From: Oligella urethralis DSM 7531
GTDB taxonomy: Bacteria; Pseudomonadota; Gammaproteobacteria; Burkholderiales; Burkholderiaceae_B
DNA: 64,000 nucleotides
Assembly: GCF_000372065.1 (NCBI RefSeq)
Contig: NZ_AQVB01000005.1
Span: 104 to 64,103 of the forward strand
Direction of reading: 5' to 3'
Position 1 is the stretch's first letter. The number at the start of each line of letters is the position of its first letter. Of the stretch, positions 8,195 through 18,753 are shown one piece after another. The notes beneath the pieces were generated by a model, which searched no databases, had not been told where the DNA came from, and saw only the letters and a list, made by a program, of their open reading frames with translations. Position numbers and translations under genes: made by a program.

Positions 8195-9112
8195 CTAATT
8201 AAAAATACCATCGGACAGATAGCGGTCACCTCGATCACACACGATGAATACCACTGTACCACTGGTCAGGCGCTTAGCTGTGCGAATCGCTGCGACTAGC
8301 GCACCAGCAGAGGAAATACCACCAAAAATACCCTCGCGCGCTGCTAAATCCCGCGCCATTTGCTCAGCCTCGGCCTGCTCAATCGGTTCAAAAACATCAA
8401 TCATCTCAGGCTTAAAGATCGCTGGCTGATACTCCGGCGCCCACTTACGGATACCAGGAATCGAAGCACCGGGCGCTGGTTGCGCACCGATTAATTGGAT
8501 GGATGGATTTTGTTCCTTTAAATACTTGCCGGTGCCCATCATGGTACCGGTGGTACCCATGGCACTCACAAAGTGAGTAATTTGACCCTGCGTTTGCTGC
8601 CAAATTTCAGGACCGGTTGACGTATAGTGAGCTGAAGGATTATCAGGATTACTAAACTGATTGAGAATCAGCCCCTTGCCCTCGCTTTGCATCTGCTCAG
8701 CTAAGTCACGTGCATACTCCATACCACCTTTAGCCGCCTCAGTCAGGATTAATTCTGCACCATAAGCCTTCATTGAAGCCCTACGCTCAAGCGATAAATT
8801 ATCCGGCATGATTAAAATCATCTTATAACCACGAATCGCGGCTGCCATGGCCAACGCAATGCCGGTATTACCACTGGTGGCCTCAATTAAGGTATCACCT
8901 GGTTTAATTTGACCCCTTGCCTCAGCCTCGGCGATCATCTTAAGTGCGGGGCGATCCTTAACCGAGCCGGCGGGATTATTACCCTCTAGCTTAGCTAATA
9001 TCACGACCTGATCCGACACACCGAATTGCTGCGGCAAGCGCTGTAAACGAACTAAAGGGGTATTACCTACCACTTGGTCAATGGTGGGATAATGAACTGA
9101 TTTTTCAGACAT
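8195..9112 (-). CDS. cysM: Cysteine synthase B (O-acetylserine sulfhydrylase)
   Basis: PLP enzyme that makes cysteine from O-acetylserine and sulfide or thiosulfate in the cytoplasm. The 305-residue protein has GNTPLVRL near residue 16, the PLP lysine in GSVKDRPA, the substrate loop EATSGNTGIALA and the phosphate-binding GTTGTMMGTG. The length and short C-terminus favour CysM over CysK. The neighbour upstream is the ComEA-like gene on the same strand; ccoI follows 17 bp downstream. Confidence 0.92.
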   Translation of the reverse strand: MSEKSVHYPTIDQVVGNTPLVRLQRLPQQFGVSDQVVILAKLEGNNPAGSVKDRPALKMIAEAEARGQIKPGDTLIEATSGNTGIALAMAAAIRGYKMILIMPDNLSLERRASMKAYGAELILTEAAKGGMEYARDLAEQMQSEGKGLILNQFSNPDNPSAHYTSTGPEIWQQTQGQITHFVSAMGTTGTMMGTGKYLKEQNPSIQLIGAQPAPGASIPGIRKWAPEYQPAIFKPEMIDVFEPIEQAEAEQMARDLAAREGIFGGISSAGALVAAIRTAKRLTSGTVVFIVCDRGDRYLSDGIFN

Positions 9113-9261
9113 AGACTTAAGGCACCGAAATAGTTAACAAAAAGCAAGCGATATGCAATTACAAGTAATCATTTTAACACTTAAGCCAGCTTCTGCTGCT
9201 AAAGTTTACTATCAGCTAGCGCACGCCATGCCCATCGTCCTTAGCAGCGGCACACAAGCGA

Positions 9262-9684
9262 CTACTTTGGCTTGACCCAATAAGGTTCTGCGCTGACGGA
9301 TGAGGACCTACCTTGCACACGCTTTTTGACCGCCACCACTTCCTGTGCTACCTGCGATTTCAGGGTGGCGCTGGATAACAAGGATGGCTTTGGCTGCCCT
9401 GAGGTTTCCCCATGAGCAATAATCAACCCCGCTTCCACCAGCTTAGCGGCTCGCTTTTGACCTAAGCCCTTAACCCGCAGGGCAAAGTCCTCAAGCGACT
9501 CAAACGCACCAGCACGCTCCCTCTCCTCAATAATTCGCGTCGCTGTTTTTTCACCAATTCCCTTAATACTTTGTAATTCTGTCTTGGTCGCGGTATTGAC
9601 ATTCACCGTTTGGGCAAAGGCCACTGACGCGCCAATAAGAAAAACACTAATAAGCACTGCCAAAAAAGATAATCTGCTACACAT
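9262..9684 (-). CDS. ComEA-like helix-hairpin-helix DNA-binding protein, secreted
   Basis: The product has a clear signal peptide (MCSRLSFLAVLISVFLIGAS...AFAQ) and then a ComEA-type double helix-hairpin-helix domain: VNVNTATKTELQSIKGIG followed by KGLGQKRAAKLV. Such proteins bind DNA in the periplasm during transformation. The C-terminal 50 residues are unconserved and Lys/Ser-rich. The start at 9684 (140 residues) gives the cleanest signal peptide and has GGGGA before it; two in-frame ATG codons lie five and four codons upstream. It is not next to other competence genes here, so a role in DNA uptake is inferred only from the family. Confidence 0.8.
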   Translation of the reverse strand: MCSRLSFLAVLISVFLIGASVAFAQTVNVNTATKTELQSIKGIGEKTATRIIEERERAGAFESLEDFALRVKGLGQKRAAKLVEAGLIIAHGETSGQPKPSLLSSATLKSQVAQEVVAVKKRVQGRSSSVSAEPYWVKPK

Positions 9685-9793
9685 AACAATCCCCATCATC
9701 AATTAAAAACACTTAATTAATTATGGGGAAAGCAAATAGTAAATGTGTTTAAGTGGCTATTTTTAGCCAGTCGACTAGCCGCCGCTTAGTGGT

Positions 9794-10786
9794 TTAGCTC
9801 TGTGCCAGCAAGTGCTTGACGTACTCGGCCACTCCCTCTTGTACCCGCTTAAAGCGATGTTGATAGGCACCCACTTGTCTAAGCTTATCAGTATTCGCTT
9901 GCGTAAAGCTTTGGTAACGCCCCTTTAGATCCTCGGGAAAATCAATGTATTGCAGAAGACCTTGAGCGATCTGCTCCTCCAAACTAAGCGGTGCCTCTCC
10001 GCGCGCTTGACGTACCGTATTAATCACCGTATGAGCAATATCATTAAAAGGTTGCGCTTGCCCAGTACCGCAATTAAAAATACCACTGATTTGCGGGTTT
10101 TGCATAAAATGCAGATTGACGTTGACTACGTCTTCTACATAAATAAAGTCACGCACTTGCTCACCAGGACCGTAACCATCATATTCACCAAATAAGCGCA
10201 CCCGCCCTTCAGTCATAAACTGATTAAAATGATGAAAGGCAACCGAGGCCATGCGGCCTTTATGCTGCTCGTTAGGACCATAGACATTAAAGTAACGCAA
10301 ACCAACAATCTGCGCCTTACGCTCAGCCAAACGACGGCGTACCACCTGATCGAAGAGGAATTTAGAATAGCCATATACATTTAATGGTCCCTCTGACGCT
10401 AACTCTTCAGTAAAGCGCTGTTTGGCCCCATAGGTAGCGGCTGATGAGGCATATATGAAGGGAATACCTCGCTGCTGACAATAATTTAATAACTCCAACG
10501 ATACTTGGTAGTTATTATCCATCATATAGCGACCATCGCGCTCTGTGGTATCGGAGCAAGCCCCTTGGTGAAAGACAATAGAAATGGGGGGCAACTGATC
10601 AGCCAGCAGCTCCTGGCGGAAAAGATCCTTATCCTTATAATCGGCAATTTGATGATTGCGTAAATTCACAAATTTATCGCCTTGCAATAAATCATCAACC
10701 GCTAAAATATCATCCAAGCCCTGTTGATTTAAACCTTTTAGCAATTGACTACCAATAAAGCCAGCGGCTCCAGTTACAACTATCAT
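9794..10786 (-). CDS. hldD: ADP-L-glycero-D-manno-heptose 6-epimerase
   Basis: Short-chain dehydrogenase-type enzyme that converts ADP-D,D-heptose to ADP-L,D-heptose for the LPS inner core. The NAD(P)-binding GAAGFIGS motif is at residues 6-13; the YGYSK catalytic pair lies near residue 140, and the family stretch [20 protein letters not shown] follows. Length 330 is normal. It overlaps the end of hldE by four bases (ATGA), so the two heptose genes are translationally coupled. Confidence 0.94.
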   Translation of the reverse strand: MIVVTGAAGFIGSQLLKGLNQQGLDDILAVDDLLQGDKFVNLRNHQIADYKDKDLFRQELLADQLPPISIVFHQGACSDTTERDGRYMMDNNYQVSLELLNYCQQRGIPFIYASSAATYGAKQRFTEELASEGPLNVYGYSKFLFDQVVRRRLAERKAQIVGLRYFNVYGPNEQHKGRMASVAFHHFNQFMTEGRVRLFGEYDGYGPGEQVRDFIYVEDVVNVNLHFMQNPQISGIFNCGTGQAQPFNDIAHTVINTVRQARGEAPLSLEEQIAQGLLQYIDFPEDLKGRYQSFTQANTDKLRQVGAYQHRFKRVQEGVAEYVKHLLAQS

Positions 10787-11712
10787 AACAATTCCTCTGC
10801 ACTAACAATCGATGTCCCTAACTTGCCCACCACGATACCGCCTGCCTTATTTGCCCACTTAATTGATTCAGACCAACGCATACCAGCCGCACGAGTCACG
10901 GCCATGGTAGCTAACACAGTATCGCCAGCACCGGACACATCAAAGACCTCTTTCGCTTCAGCATTCACATGATGCACGCCATCAGCCGCAAATAAGGTCA
11001 TCCCCTTTTCAGAACGAGTAACCAGCAACGCCTCTAAGGCCAGTTTCTCGCGTAAGGCTTGTGCCTTTTGCACTAACCCCTCTTCATCTTTCCAGGTACC
11101 CACTGCTTGCGTCAATTCCAACTGATTTGGGGTTAATAGACTGGCATATCGATAAAGTGAGTAATCCGTCCCCTTAGGATCGACCAAAACCGGCACCTGA
11201 TGCTGATTAGCAAGTGCGATCATACTTCTAATATCTCTTAAAACGCCCTTGGCATAGTCTGATAACACCAAAATATCATGTTCAGCAATCAAATCAACAA
11301 GATGCTGATAAACACTTCTTAAACTATGATCAGTAGGTGAATGCTCAAAATCAACCCGCAGCATTTGTTGCTTTCTGCCTAAAATTCGCATTTTTAAGGT
11401 GGTGTTGATATGCTGATCTAGGCTAAGCACTGCATTAATACCCATATCATCGCACAGACTTTGCAAACGCTCGCCACCCTCATCAACCCCAATAACTCCC
11501 AACAAGGTTGCTTGGCCACCCAAACTAACCACGTTACGTGCTACGTTAGCGGCACCGCCTAAGCGATCCTCCTTTTTGACCACACGAACAACTGGCACCG
11601 GCGCTTCTGGTGAGATGCGATCGACCTCACCAAACCAATATCGGTCTAGCATCATGTCGCCGATGACTAAAATTTTTTTATTTTTAATTTGAGCGATAGG
11701 ATAAGGGCTCAT
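10783..11712 (-). CDS. hldE: D-glycero-beta-D-manno-heptose-7-phosphate kinase (HldE kinase domain only)
   Basis: PfkB-family sugar kinase for the ADP-heptose pathway of LPS core synthesis. The 309-residue protein contains the [11 protein letters not shown] and GGAANVARN segments and the C-terminal ATP/anion-hole motif [11 protein letters not shown]. Only the kinase domain is present; the adenylyltransferase domain fused to it in E. coli HldE is absent and must be encoded elsewhere, as is common in betaproteobacteria (hldA/rfaE1 arrangement). A GAGGGA ribosome-binding site precedes the ATG, and lapB ends one base upstream. Confidence 0.9.
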   Translation of the reverse strand: MSPYPIAQIKNKKILVIGDMMLDRYWFGEVDRISPEAPVPVVRVVKKEDRLGGAANVARNVVSLGGQATLLGVIGVDEGGERLQSLCDDMGINAVLSLDQHINTTLKMRILGRKQQMLRVDFEHSPTDHSLRSVYQHLVDLIAEHDILVLSDYAKGVLRDIRSMIALANQHQVPVLVDPKGTDYSLYRYASLLTPNQLELTQAVGTWKDEEGLVQKAQALREKLALEALLVTRSEKGMTLFAADGVHHVNAEAKEVFDVSGAGDTVLATMAVTRAAGMRWSESIKWANKAGGIVVGKLGTSIVSAEELL

Positions 11713-11713
11713 A

Positions 11714-12964
11714 CTACTTTCCCTCTAAGCGCTTGGTTGAATACGTTTCCCATTGATTACAACCAGGGCACTGCCAATAAAATGATTGAGCTTGAAAACC
11801 ACAAACACGACATTCACGACGATCTAAACGCTGTGCATGTTGATGGATAATTTTATATAGAAAATCCACCTGTAATATCTCGGCTAAGGCACTGGACTCG
11901 CTGGCGGTGAAACCCGTTTCTGCTGCTGACGAGGCTTTGAGTTCGGACTCAAAAAATTTACTTAGACCAAGTAAGCTAGGATGCGCCGCTAAGGTTTTAG
12001 CAGCAAAACGACGAGCCACCTCATCATCACCTTGTAGACGATAGTGCTTAAGTAGTATCACAAATAGATCAAGCGAAAAATGTGCTTCAAAATGATGTGC
12101 TAATAACTCAAGCCCTCGCGCTAACTGATCCGTCTGTTGATAATTTTGTAATAACTTCTCAGCCACCAAGCTACTATAACTAGGTGCATCATTCAGTACA
12201 CTCTCAAGCTGCAATCGTTGATTCTGAGTTTGTCCTTGTTGTGCAGCAATCTCTGCTCGCAGCATGGCTATACGCGCCATGGACGCTTCACTACGTTGTT
12301 CAAGCGAATCCACCTGCATCGCCTGTTCTGCTTGATCTAGATGCTTAATCGCCTCATTCAGATTAGCGGGTTGCGTGCGTAGTGCCTGCTCAACCAATTC
12401 ACAATGATAATGAACCAGGGCTGGCACCGGCTCGTTTAATAGCGCTTTGAGTCTTTCAACCATTTCGATGGCTTTAGGCCAATCATGCACCGACTCATAA
12501 ATACGAATCAGATGACGGATGGCGGAAACACTCAGGCTCTGACTATTCATCACCCGTTTAAAAGCCTCTTCGGAACGATCAAACATCCCGGCTTTAAAAT
12601 AGTCCTGACCAATTTGATATAAAGCCTGCTCCTGATCCTTACGTGGTAAATCGGCACGATTCAAGAGACTCTGATGTACACGAATCGCCCGTTCAATCTC
12701 ACCGCGACGACGGAATAAATTACCTAATGCAAAATGCAACTCGGTGGTTTCTGTATCAAGTTTAGCCACCTCGATAAAGGCATCAATCGCTTTATCGTGA
12801 TCCTCATTTAATAAAAAATTCAGACCTTTAAAATACGAATCTGGCAACTGCCGCGTCTCCGAGAGCATTTGTTTGAAGTCTACTCTAGCGGCTATCCACC
12901 CCAATGCAAACACAATGGGAATTAAAATAAACCACCAAACCTCGAAATCTACACCTGCTTCCAT
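11714..12964 (-). CDS. lapB: LPS assembly protein LapB (YciM)
   Basis: LapB is an inner-membrane TPR protein that adjusts LPS synthesis by guiding FtsH-dependent turnover of LpxC. The 416-residue protein has an N-terminal helix (about residues 8-25), the conserved LPDSYFKGLNFLLNEDHDKAI start of the TPR array, repeated TPR units to about residue 360, and the C-terminal rubredoxin-like metal knuckle CRVCG...CPGC. It follows lapA by four bases and precedes the heptose genes, so the group acts on LPS. Confidence 0.93.
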   Translation of the reverse strand: MEAGVDFEVWWFILIPIVFALGWIAARVDFKQMLSETRQLPDSYFKGLNFLLNEDHDKAIDAFIEVAKLDTETTELHFALGNLFRRRGEIERAIRVHQSLLNRADLPRKDQEQALYQIGQDYFKAGMFDRSEEAFKRVMNSQSLSVSAIRHLIRIYESVHDWPKAIEMVERLKALLNEPVPALVHYHCELVEQALRTQPANLNEAIKHLDQAEQAMQVDSLEQRSEASMARIAMLRAEIAAQQGQTQNQRLQLESVLNDAPSYSSLVAEKLLQNYQQTDQLARGLELLAHHFEAHFSLDLFVILLKHYRLQGDDEVARRFAAKTLAAHPSLLGLSKFFESELKASSAAETGFTASESSALAEILQVDFLYKIIHQHAQRLDRRECRVCGFQAQSFYWQCPGCNQWETYSTKRLEGK

Positions 12965-12967
12965 GGT

Positions 12968-13327
12968 TTATGATTTGCTATTAGGCTGCAAGGCAATAAA
13001 AATATCAGGACCATTGGCGTTAGCTGCTTTTGCATGATCTTCTTGCACCTGTTCGCGGACTTTAGTGGCGGCCTGACGGTGCAAGCTAGCAATCTCATCT
13101 TTTAGCTTAGCCTGTTGATACTTACCCCGGAAGTAAGACGGCGCCATCAAGAAGTAAGCGAAGACTGAACCCGCTACAAAAGCAATGAGAAGCACGAGAA
13201 TCAGTGGCACCCCCTTGGCGCGTAAATCCGCAAAGAAATTCACATCCACCAGATGGGTATTATTAAGCGCAAACAATAAAACAAGAACAAAGATGATTAT
13301 GCGAATAATCCAAACCAAATACTTCAT
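12968..13327 (-). CDS. lapA: LapA-domain membrane protein
   Basis: This 119-residue LapA/YciS-type protein (DUF1049) has two membrane helices (about residues 2-20 and 40-62) and a coiled C-terminal tail. It is paired with lapB as in E. coli and Bordetella. The start at 13327 is preferred because GGAG sits 8 bases before that ATG, while an in-frame GTG three codons earlier overlaps the ribosome-binding site. Confidence 0.85.
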   Translation of the reverse strand: MKYLVWIIRIIIFVLVLLFALNNTHLVDVNFFADLRAKGVPLILVLLIAFVAGSVFAYFLMAPSYFRGKYQQAKLKDEIASLHRQAATKVREQVQEDHAKAANANGPDIFIALQPNSKS

Positions 13328-13411
13328 CGACTTCACTCCGGAAATTTATTTATCGTCTATTGTAATAGGAATTAGCAAAAAACTTAAGTAAATAGCGATT
13401 ATTCTAGCCGA

Positions 13412-13454
13412 AATAAAAAAACCCGAAATCGGGATGGTTCCAGACTTCGGGTTT
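13412..13454 (-). terminator. Rho-independent terminator after ihfB
   Basis: On the reverse strand the stem AAACCCGAA / TTCGGGTTT is followed by a run of seven T. It closes the rpsA-ihfB unit and separates it from lapA. Confidence 0.85.
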
Positions 13455-13486
13455 AGCGAAAAGATCGCAGTACAGCAAACGATAAA

Positions 13487-13846
13487 TTAACCGATAGCTT
13501 CTAATTGACAGTTATCTTGATTGACTCCGGTGGCAGTCCCCGGCGTAGCTGATAACTCCTCTTGGAAGGTCGCATCAACTCGTTCGCGCAACTCCTTACC
13601 GGCTTTAAAGTGTGGCACCTTTTTGCCAGGCACCATCACTTTTTCACCTGATTTAGGGTTACGACCGACACGAGGGGCTCTCTGCGACAAGGAAAAACTT
13701 CCAAAGCCACGCACCTCAATACGCTTACCCTCAACCAAGGCATCAACCATGGCATCAAGAATGGTATTAACTGCGTAATCAATGTCGCGAGCCGGCAGCT
13801 GTGGAAAAGCAGCTGCCAAAGCCTCAATTAACTCAGATTTCGTCAC
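13487..13846 (-). CDS. ihfB: Integration host factor subunit beta
   Basis: DNA-bending nucleoid protein of the HU/IHF family. The 119-residue protein contains the typical [26 protein letters not shown] beta-arm region (quoted only by its ends: VRGFGSF and RNPKSGE). A C-terminal extension of about 22 residues goes beyond the canonical length. The start codon is GTG at 13846, two bases after the rpsA stop, with a weak AAGAG upstream. It follows rpsA as in most proteobacteria. Confidence 0.92.
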   Translation of the reverse strand: MTKSELIEALAAAFPQLPARDIDYAVNTILDAMVDALVEGKRIEVRGFGSFSLSQRAPRVGRNPKSGEKVMVPGKKVPHFKAGKELRERVDATFQEELSATPGTATGVNQDNCQLEAIG

Positions 13847-13848
13847 TG

Positions 13849-15564
13849 TTACTCTTCGTCTTTAGCTTCATCAAGCTTAGCTTTAAGTAAAGCACCTAAG
13901 CTTGTGGTACCGGATTGAGCAGCTGAGCCTTTGATGCTCTCCAGTTGTTCAGCAGTTTCTGCATTATCACGTGCCTTAATAGACAACTGAATTGCGCGCT
14001 GCTTACGATCCACATTAAGAATCATTGCTTCGACTTCATCACCCTCTTTAAGTGCGGTTGTCGCATCCTCTACGCGACCGCTAGAGATTTCCGAAGCACG
14101 TAAGTAACCCTCAACATCTACTGATAAAGTAACGACTGCGCCTTTAGGCTCAACCGATTTAACCGTACCTTTAACAATGGCACCTTTATCATTAGTAGAG
14201 ACGTAGTTATTGAACGGATCACCTTCTAACTGCTTAATACCTAAAGAAATACGCTCTTTATCGGTATCAATCGCAAGCACAACCGCCTCAACCTCGTCAC
14301 CTTTTTTGTAGTTACGAACCGCTTCTTCGCCAGACTCGTTCCAAGAAAGATCAGATAAGTGAACTAAACCGTCGATATTACCAGGTAAACCGATGAATAC
14401 GCCAAAGTCGGTAATTGACTTAATTGCGCCCTGAACCTTGTCGCCACGGTTAAAGTTAGCAGCGAAATCCTCCCACGGATTCGAGCGGCACTGCTTCATG
14501 CCAAGTGAGATACGACGACGATCTTCGTCAATATCCAACACCATCACTTCAACTTCTTCACCTAAGCTGACAACCTTACGAGGATCAACGTTTTTGTTAG
14601 TCCAATCCATTTCAGAGACGTGAACTAAGCCCTCGATACCAGACTCAACCTCAACAAAGGCACCATAGTCAGTTAAGTTAGTTACCTTACCGAATAAGCG
14701 TGTGCCTTTAGGGCAACGACGAGATAAGCCAATCCAAGGATCCTCACCCAATTGCTTAACGCCGAGTGAAACACGGTTTTTCTCGCGATCGAATTTAAGT
14801 ACCTTAGCCTCGATTTCCTCACCAACGGATAGTACTTCAGACGGATGACGAACACGACGCCATGCCATATCCGTAATATGTAATAGACCGTCAATCGCAC
14901 CCAAGTCAATGAAGGCACCGTACTCAGTAATATTTTTAACCGTACCTTTAACTACTGAACCCTCGTTGAGCGTTTCTAATAGCTTCTCGCGCTCTTCGCC
15001 CATGGTCACTTCAAGTACAGCACGACGAGATAGTACAACGTTATTACGCTTACGATCTAATTTGATTACTTTAAACTCGTAAGTCTTACCTTCGAAAATG
15101 CTGGTGTCTTTAACAGGACGTAAGTCAACTAAAGAACCTGGTAAGAAAGCACGGATACCGTTAGTCATCACAGTCAGACCGCCTTTAACGCGACCAGTGA
15201 TAGTACCGTTAACTAACTCGCCTGATTCTAGTGCTTTTTCTAACTGTAACCATGCAGATAAACGCTTCGCACGGTCACGCGAAAGAATGGTTGAACCGTA
15301 GCCATTTTCGATAGAGTCGATAGCAACTGATACGAAATCACCTACCTCAACCTCTAACTCACCCTGATCGTTTAAGAACTCTTCGATAGGGATTAGGGCT
15401 TCAGACTTAAGACCGGCGTTAACAGTCACTAGGTTGCGGTCAATGGCCACAACTTCGGCTGAAATAACTTCACCGGATTTCATTTCTTGATCGTTAATGC
15501 TTTTCTCGAATAAATCGGCAAAGCTTTCGCCACCTAGGGCGTCTTGAAAGTTTAAGGATGTCAT
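13849..15564 (-). CDS. rpsA: 30S ribosomal protein S1
   Basis: RNA-binding ribosomal protein that brings mRNA to the 30S subunit. The 571-residue product begins [20 protein letters not shown] and contains six S1 domains, recognisable by repeated [16 protein letters not shown] and GLVHLSDL segments. The start at 15564 is preferred over an in-frame one 18 codons upstream because the family begins near the ESFA-LFE motif and the upstream codons fall in a structured leader. ihfB follows immediately. Confidence 0.95.
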   Translation of the reverse strand: MTSLNFQDALGGESFADLFEKSINDQEMKSGEVISAEVVAIDRNLVTVNAGLKSEALIPIEEFLNDQGELEVEVGDFVSVAIDSIENGYGSTILSRDRAKRLSAWLQLEKALESGELVNGTITGRVKGGLTVMTNGIRAFLPGSLVDLRPVKDTSIFEGKTYEFKVIKLDRKRNNVVLSRRAVLEVTMGEEREKLLETLNEGSVVKGTVKNITEYGAFIDLGAIDGLLHITDMAWRRVRHPSEVLSVGEEIEAKVLKFDREKNRVSLGVKQLGEDPWIGLSRRCPKGTRLFGKVTNLTDYGAFVEVESGIEGLVHVSEMDWTNKNVDPRKVVSLGEEVEVMVLDIDEDRRRISLGMKQCRSNPWEDFAANFNRGDKVQGAIKSITDFGVFIGLPGNIDGLVHLSDLSWNESGEEAVRNYKKGDEVEAVVLAIDTDKERISLGIKQLEGDPFNNYVSTNDKGAIVKGTVKSVEPKGAVVTLSVDVEGYLRASEISSGRVEDATTALKEGDEVEAMILNVDRKQRAIQLSIKARDNAETAEQLESIKGSAAQSGTTSLGALLKAKLDEAKDEE

Positions 15565-15572
15565 TAAATTAA

Positions 15573-15630
15573 TAATCCAAAGGCAATCAATGCCTAATAA
15601 AAATACACGTCGATGCAAGCACCGACGGAG
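15573..15630 (-). promoter_or_regulatory. Structured rpsA leader with two hairpins
   Basis: Read on the reverse strand, CGTCGGTG-CTTG-CATCGACG (15627-15608) is followed by TGTATTTTTATT, resembling a terminator or attenuator. A second hairpin, AGGCA-TTGAT-TGCCT (15595-15581), lies directly before the rpsA start. In other bacteria S1 represses its own translation through leader structure, so this is a candidate autoregulatory element; the first hairpin could instead end cmk transcription. Confidence 0.5.
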
Positions 15631-15712
15631 TTAACAAACTTTTGTGCAGAAAATACCAACTATCTACGCAAAAGACCAAAAATCGATTGCAACTAATTGC
15701 AGTGCACTAAAG

Positions 15713-16393
15713 CTACTCAGCCGGATCAATACGGTGATACCAATGCTTCAGTACAACGGCCACCGTCTCATCAATATCCAAATCCGACGAGTCTACCGTA
15801 ATCGCATCGTCAGCTGGCCTAAGTGGCGCATACTCACGATTCATATCACGCTGATCGCGCGCTTCTAAATCTGCAATTAAACTACTAAGTTTAACTGAAA
15901 AACCCTTGTTCATCAACTGCTTATAGCGTCTTTCAGCTCTTTTTTGCACGTCCGCAACAAGGTATATTTTTAAATCCGCATCGGGAAACACTAAGGTCCC
16001 CATATCGCGACCATCAGCCACTAGACCTGGGGCACGGCGACAATTACGCTGGCTTTGCAATAAGGTCGCACGCAGCTTAGGATACACCGCTATTTTAGAA
16101 GCGATCGCACCCACTTGCTCACTACCGATGCTCTCGCTTACATTCTCATCGTGCAAAAACACACCCTCAGGTAAGAATTTAATTGATAATCCTGCGGCCA
16201 CGGCAGACACTGCATCCTGGTCATCAAGGTCCACCTTTTTCTTCATACAGTCTAAAGCTGTTAAGCGATAAAGTGCACCAGAATCCAAGGCATACCAGCC
16301 CAACTCACGCGCCAATAATGTCGCCACGGTACCTTTACCAGAGGCGCTGGGGCCGTCAATCGTAATCACCGGGATATTGCTGATGGTATCCAT
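15713..16393 (-). CDS. cmk: Cytidylate kinase
   Basis: Phosphorylates CMP and dCMP. The 226-residue protein has the P-loop GPSASGKGTVA at about residues 14-24, LDSGALYR, and the RDMGTLVFPDA segment for CMP binding. A GAGGAAATA ribosome-binding region precedes the ATG. It lies between aroA and rpsA, the conserved order in Burkholderiales. Confidence 0.94.
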   Translation of the reverse strand: MDTISNIPVITIDGPSASGKGTVATLLARELGWYALDSGALYRLTALDCMKKKVDLDDQDAVSAVAAGLSIKFLPEGVFLHDENVSESIGSEQVGAIASKIAVYPKLRATLLQSQRNCRRAPGLVADGRDMGTLVFPDADLKIYLVADVQKRAERRYKQLMNKGFSVKLSSLIADLEARDQRDMNREYAPLRPADDAITVDSSDLDIDETVAVVLKHWYHRIDPAE

Positions 16394-16430
16394 TATTTCC
16401 TCATTCTTTGTATGATTGGTTGATTTTAAC

Positions 16431-17747
16431 TTATTTCAAGAGTCGCTTATACTCTTGGAAGTAAGTGGGGAAGGTCTTATTCACGCAGGCTGGATCCATA
16501 ATGCGCACCTTGGCATCTGCAAATATCGCTAGCGAAAAGCACATCGCCATACGGTGGTCATCATAGGTCTCAATCGCAGCGTCTTGCCAGTGCTGTGGCG
16601 GCGTGATTTTAAGATAATCAGGTCCTGATTCTACCGTCGCACCCATCTTCGCTAATTCGGCATGCATCGCCTCAATGCGATCGGTTTCCTTAACCCGCCA
16701 GGAAGCAATATTCCTCAAAACACAAGGACCATCTGCATAGAGTGCCAATACCGCCGCTGTCATCGCTGCATCAGGAATCAGGTTAAAGTCTTCATCAAAG
16801 GCCTTAACCCTAGGAAAGCCATCTCCCTGATTAGCGCTCACCTCCACATAATCCGCCCCATATCGCAACTCAGCACCAATTTTTGCCACAAAATCCGCAA
16901 ATAAAATATCACCCTGTATGCTTTGCTGATTAATACCATAAATACGAATTGGGCCTGCACCCAGTAGACCTAAAGCCAGAAAATAGGAAGCTGATGAGGC
17001 ATCACCTTCAACCCAAATTTCCCCCGGTGATTGATAAACTGCATCGGCAGCAATAATATAACGCTGCCAGTTCTGATTTTCCACCTTCACACCAAAACGT
17101 TGCATCAGATTTAGCGTAATACCGATATAAGGCTTAGAAATCAGCTCCCCTACCACCTCAATTTCAATGGCTTGATTAAGTTTTTTTGCCATGATGGGTG
17201 CGGCCATCAGCAATGCAGTTAAAAACTGTGAGGACACAGTGCCTGCCACCTTAATCACCGTATTTGCTTTCAAAGTAGGACTTTCGATTTGTAATGGCGG
17301 ATAACCTGGATTTTGCAAATACTCGATATTTGCACCAATACCCTGCAGCGCTTCAACCAAGTCGCCGATTGGACGCTCATGCATTCTGGGAATACCATGT
17401 AAATGATAACTTCCACCACTCACCGCTAAGGCAGCTGTGAGCGGACGAATCGCCGTACCTGCATTTTGCATAAACAGATCGGCATTTTTAACTGGAAACT
17501 CAGCCACACCATGTACCTTAACCGAGTGATTGCCTAAATCCTCAATGCGTAGACCGAGCTTTTTTAAGGCTTCTAGCATAACCGTGGTATCGTCCGAATC
17601 CAATAGCCCATGCACGGTGGTACTACCTTTTGCTAAAGCCGCCAATAACAAAACCCGATTGGAGATACTTTTTGAACCAGGTAAATGAATCTCACCTGCA
17701 GCTTTTTTCACCGGCGCTAAATCCAAATAAGCCACTGACTGAACCAC
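16431..17747 (-). CDS. aroA: 3-phosphoshikimate 1-carboxyvinyltransferase (EPSP synthase)
   Basis: Sixth step of the shikimate pathway, joining PEP to shikimate-3-phosphate. It contains [10 protein letters not shown] at the N-terminus, NAGTAIRPL, the [13 protein letters not shown] segment, and a C-terminal FPTYF. The start is taken as GTG at 17747 (438 residues), which has GGAGG five bases upstream; another in-frame GTG two codons earlier overlaps that GGAGG. No ATG is near. Confidence 0.94.
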   Translation of the reverse strand: MVQSVAYLDLAPVKKAAGEIHLPGSKSISNRVLLLAALAKGSTTVHGLLDSDDTTVMLEALKKLGLRIEDLGNHSVKVHGVAEFPVKNADLFMQNAGTAIRPLTAALAVSGGSYHLHGIPRMHERPIGDLVEALQGIGANIEYLQNPGYPPLQIESPTLKANTVIKVAGTVSSQFLTALLMAAPIMAKKLNQAIEIEVVGELISKPYIGITLNLMQRFGVKVENQNWQRYIIAADAVYQSPGEIWVEGDASSASYFLALGLLGAGPIRIYGINQQSIQGDILFADFVAKIGAELRYGADYVEVSANQGDGFPRVKAFDEDFNLIPDAAMTAAVLALYADGPCVLRNIASWRVKETDRIEAMHAELAKMGATVESGPDYLKITPPQHWQDAAIETYDDHRMAMCFSLAIFADAKVRIMDPACVNKTFPTYFQEYKRLLK

Positions 17748-17796
17748 GGTCACCTCCGAAACTGTTTATTTTAAATTTAAATGAACAAATCTAGCA

Positions 17797-18753
17797 CTAT
17801 GATTTTAATTGCCAGTTTTTTCTCGCAGATGAGGCAGTATTAAACCATTCGTACATTTTATCCTGCTGCTCATTTTGCAGATAAACTTTTGCTTCATTTA
17901 GCTGCCGTATAAAATCATCAAGCTGCGCTAACATGGCTTCTTTATTAGCGAAGAAAATATCACTCCACATTTCTGGCGAACTGGCAGCAATGCGAGTAAA
18001 ATCCCTAAAACCCGTTCCCGCCATGGCTAAAAATAACTCCCGATGCTCCGAGGCTAATAAACTGTTCATATAAGCCGCACTAATATAATGTGGAAAATGA
18101 CTGGTAGCAGCAAAAATCCTATCGTGTATTTGTGCATCCATACAATACACGGTTGCCCCTAGTGCCTGCCAAGTAGCTGCTAACAAAGCAATATCTGCAA
18201 GGGCATTTTCTGCCAGAGGCGTAATAATCAGCTTGCGATCTTCGTACAAATCACCGCGCGCAGCAGCAACGCCCGATTGATGTGAGCCAGCAATGGGATG
18301 CAAGGGTACAAATTGCCCAATGCGCTCACCTAAAATAAGCCGTGCCTCCATCATCAAATCATATTTGGTGCTGCCACCATCGGTAATAATCGCCGTCTCT
18401 GATAAATGTGGTATTAATTGCTTAAACACCGAAGCAAAGGCTTTAACGGGGACAGCAATAAAAATAAGATCAGCCTCTGCTGCTAAGCACTCAACACTCA
18501 CCACCTCATCAATTACCCCGAGCGCCTTAGCATTGAATAAACTGCTTTGCTGTCTACCAGCCGCTATCACGCGCTCACAAAGCCCTGCGCTTTTCATCGC
18601 CAAAGCGAAGGAGCCGCCAATTAAGCCGACACCAATAATACCAACTGTGTTAAAGGCCGGCGGCTTGGCTAAGTCCTCAATGCGCGCAATCCCATCATTA
18701 AAACTGACACGCACCGCCTCCGCCAGAGGTAGCGCCGACAGCAGTTTAGGCAT
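17797..18753 (-). CDS. tyrA: Prephenate dehydrogenase
   Basis: Oxidises prephenate to 4-hydroxyphenylpyruvate for tyrosine synthesis. The NAD(P)-binding motif GVGLIGGSFA is at about residues 41-50, followed by HPIAGSHQSG with the catalytic histidine. The first 33 residues before the Rossmann fold are longer than usual and weakly conserved. The ATG overlaps the hisC stop by one base (TAATG), so translation is coupled. Confidence 0.92.
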   Translation of the reverse strand: MPKLLSALPLAEAVRVSFNDGIARIEDLAKPPAFNTVGIIGVGLIGGSFALAMKSAGLCERVIAAGRQQSSLFNAKALGVIDEVVSVECLAAEADLIFIAVPVKAFASVFKQLIPHLSETAIITDGGSTKYDLMMEARLILGERIGQFVPLHPIAGSHQSGVAAARGDLYEDRKLIITPLAENALADIALLAATWQALGATVYCMDAQIHDRIFAATSHFPHYISAAYMNSLLASEHRELFLAMAGTGFRDFTRIAASSPEMWSDIFFANKEAMLAQLDDFIRQLNEAKVYLQNEQQDKMYEWFNTASSARKNWQLKS

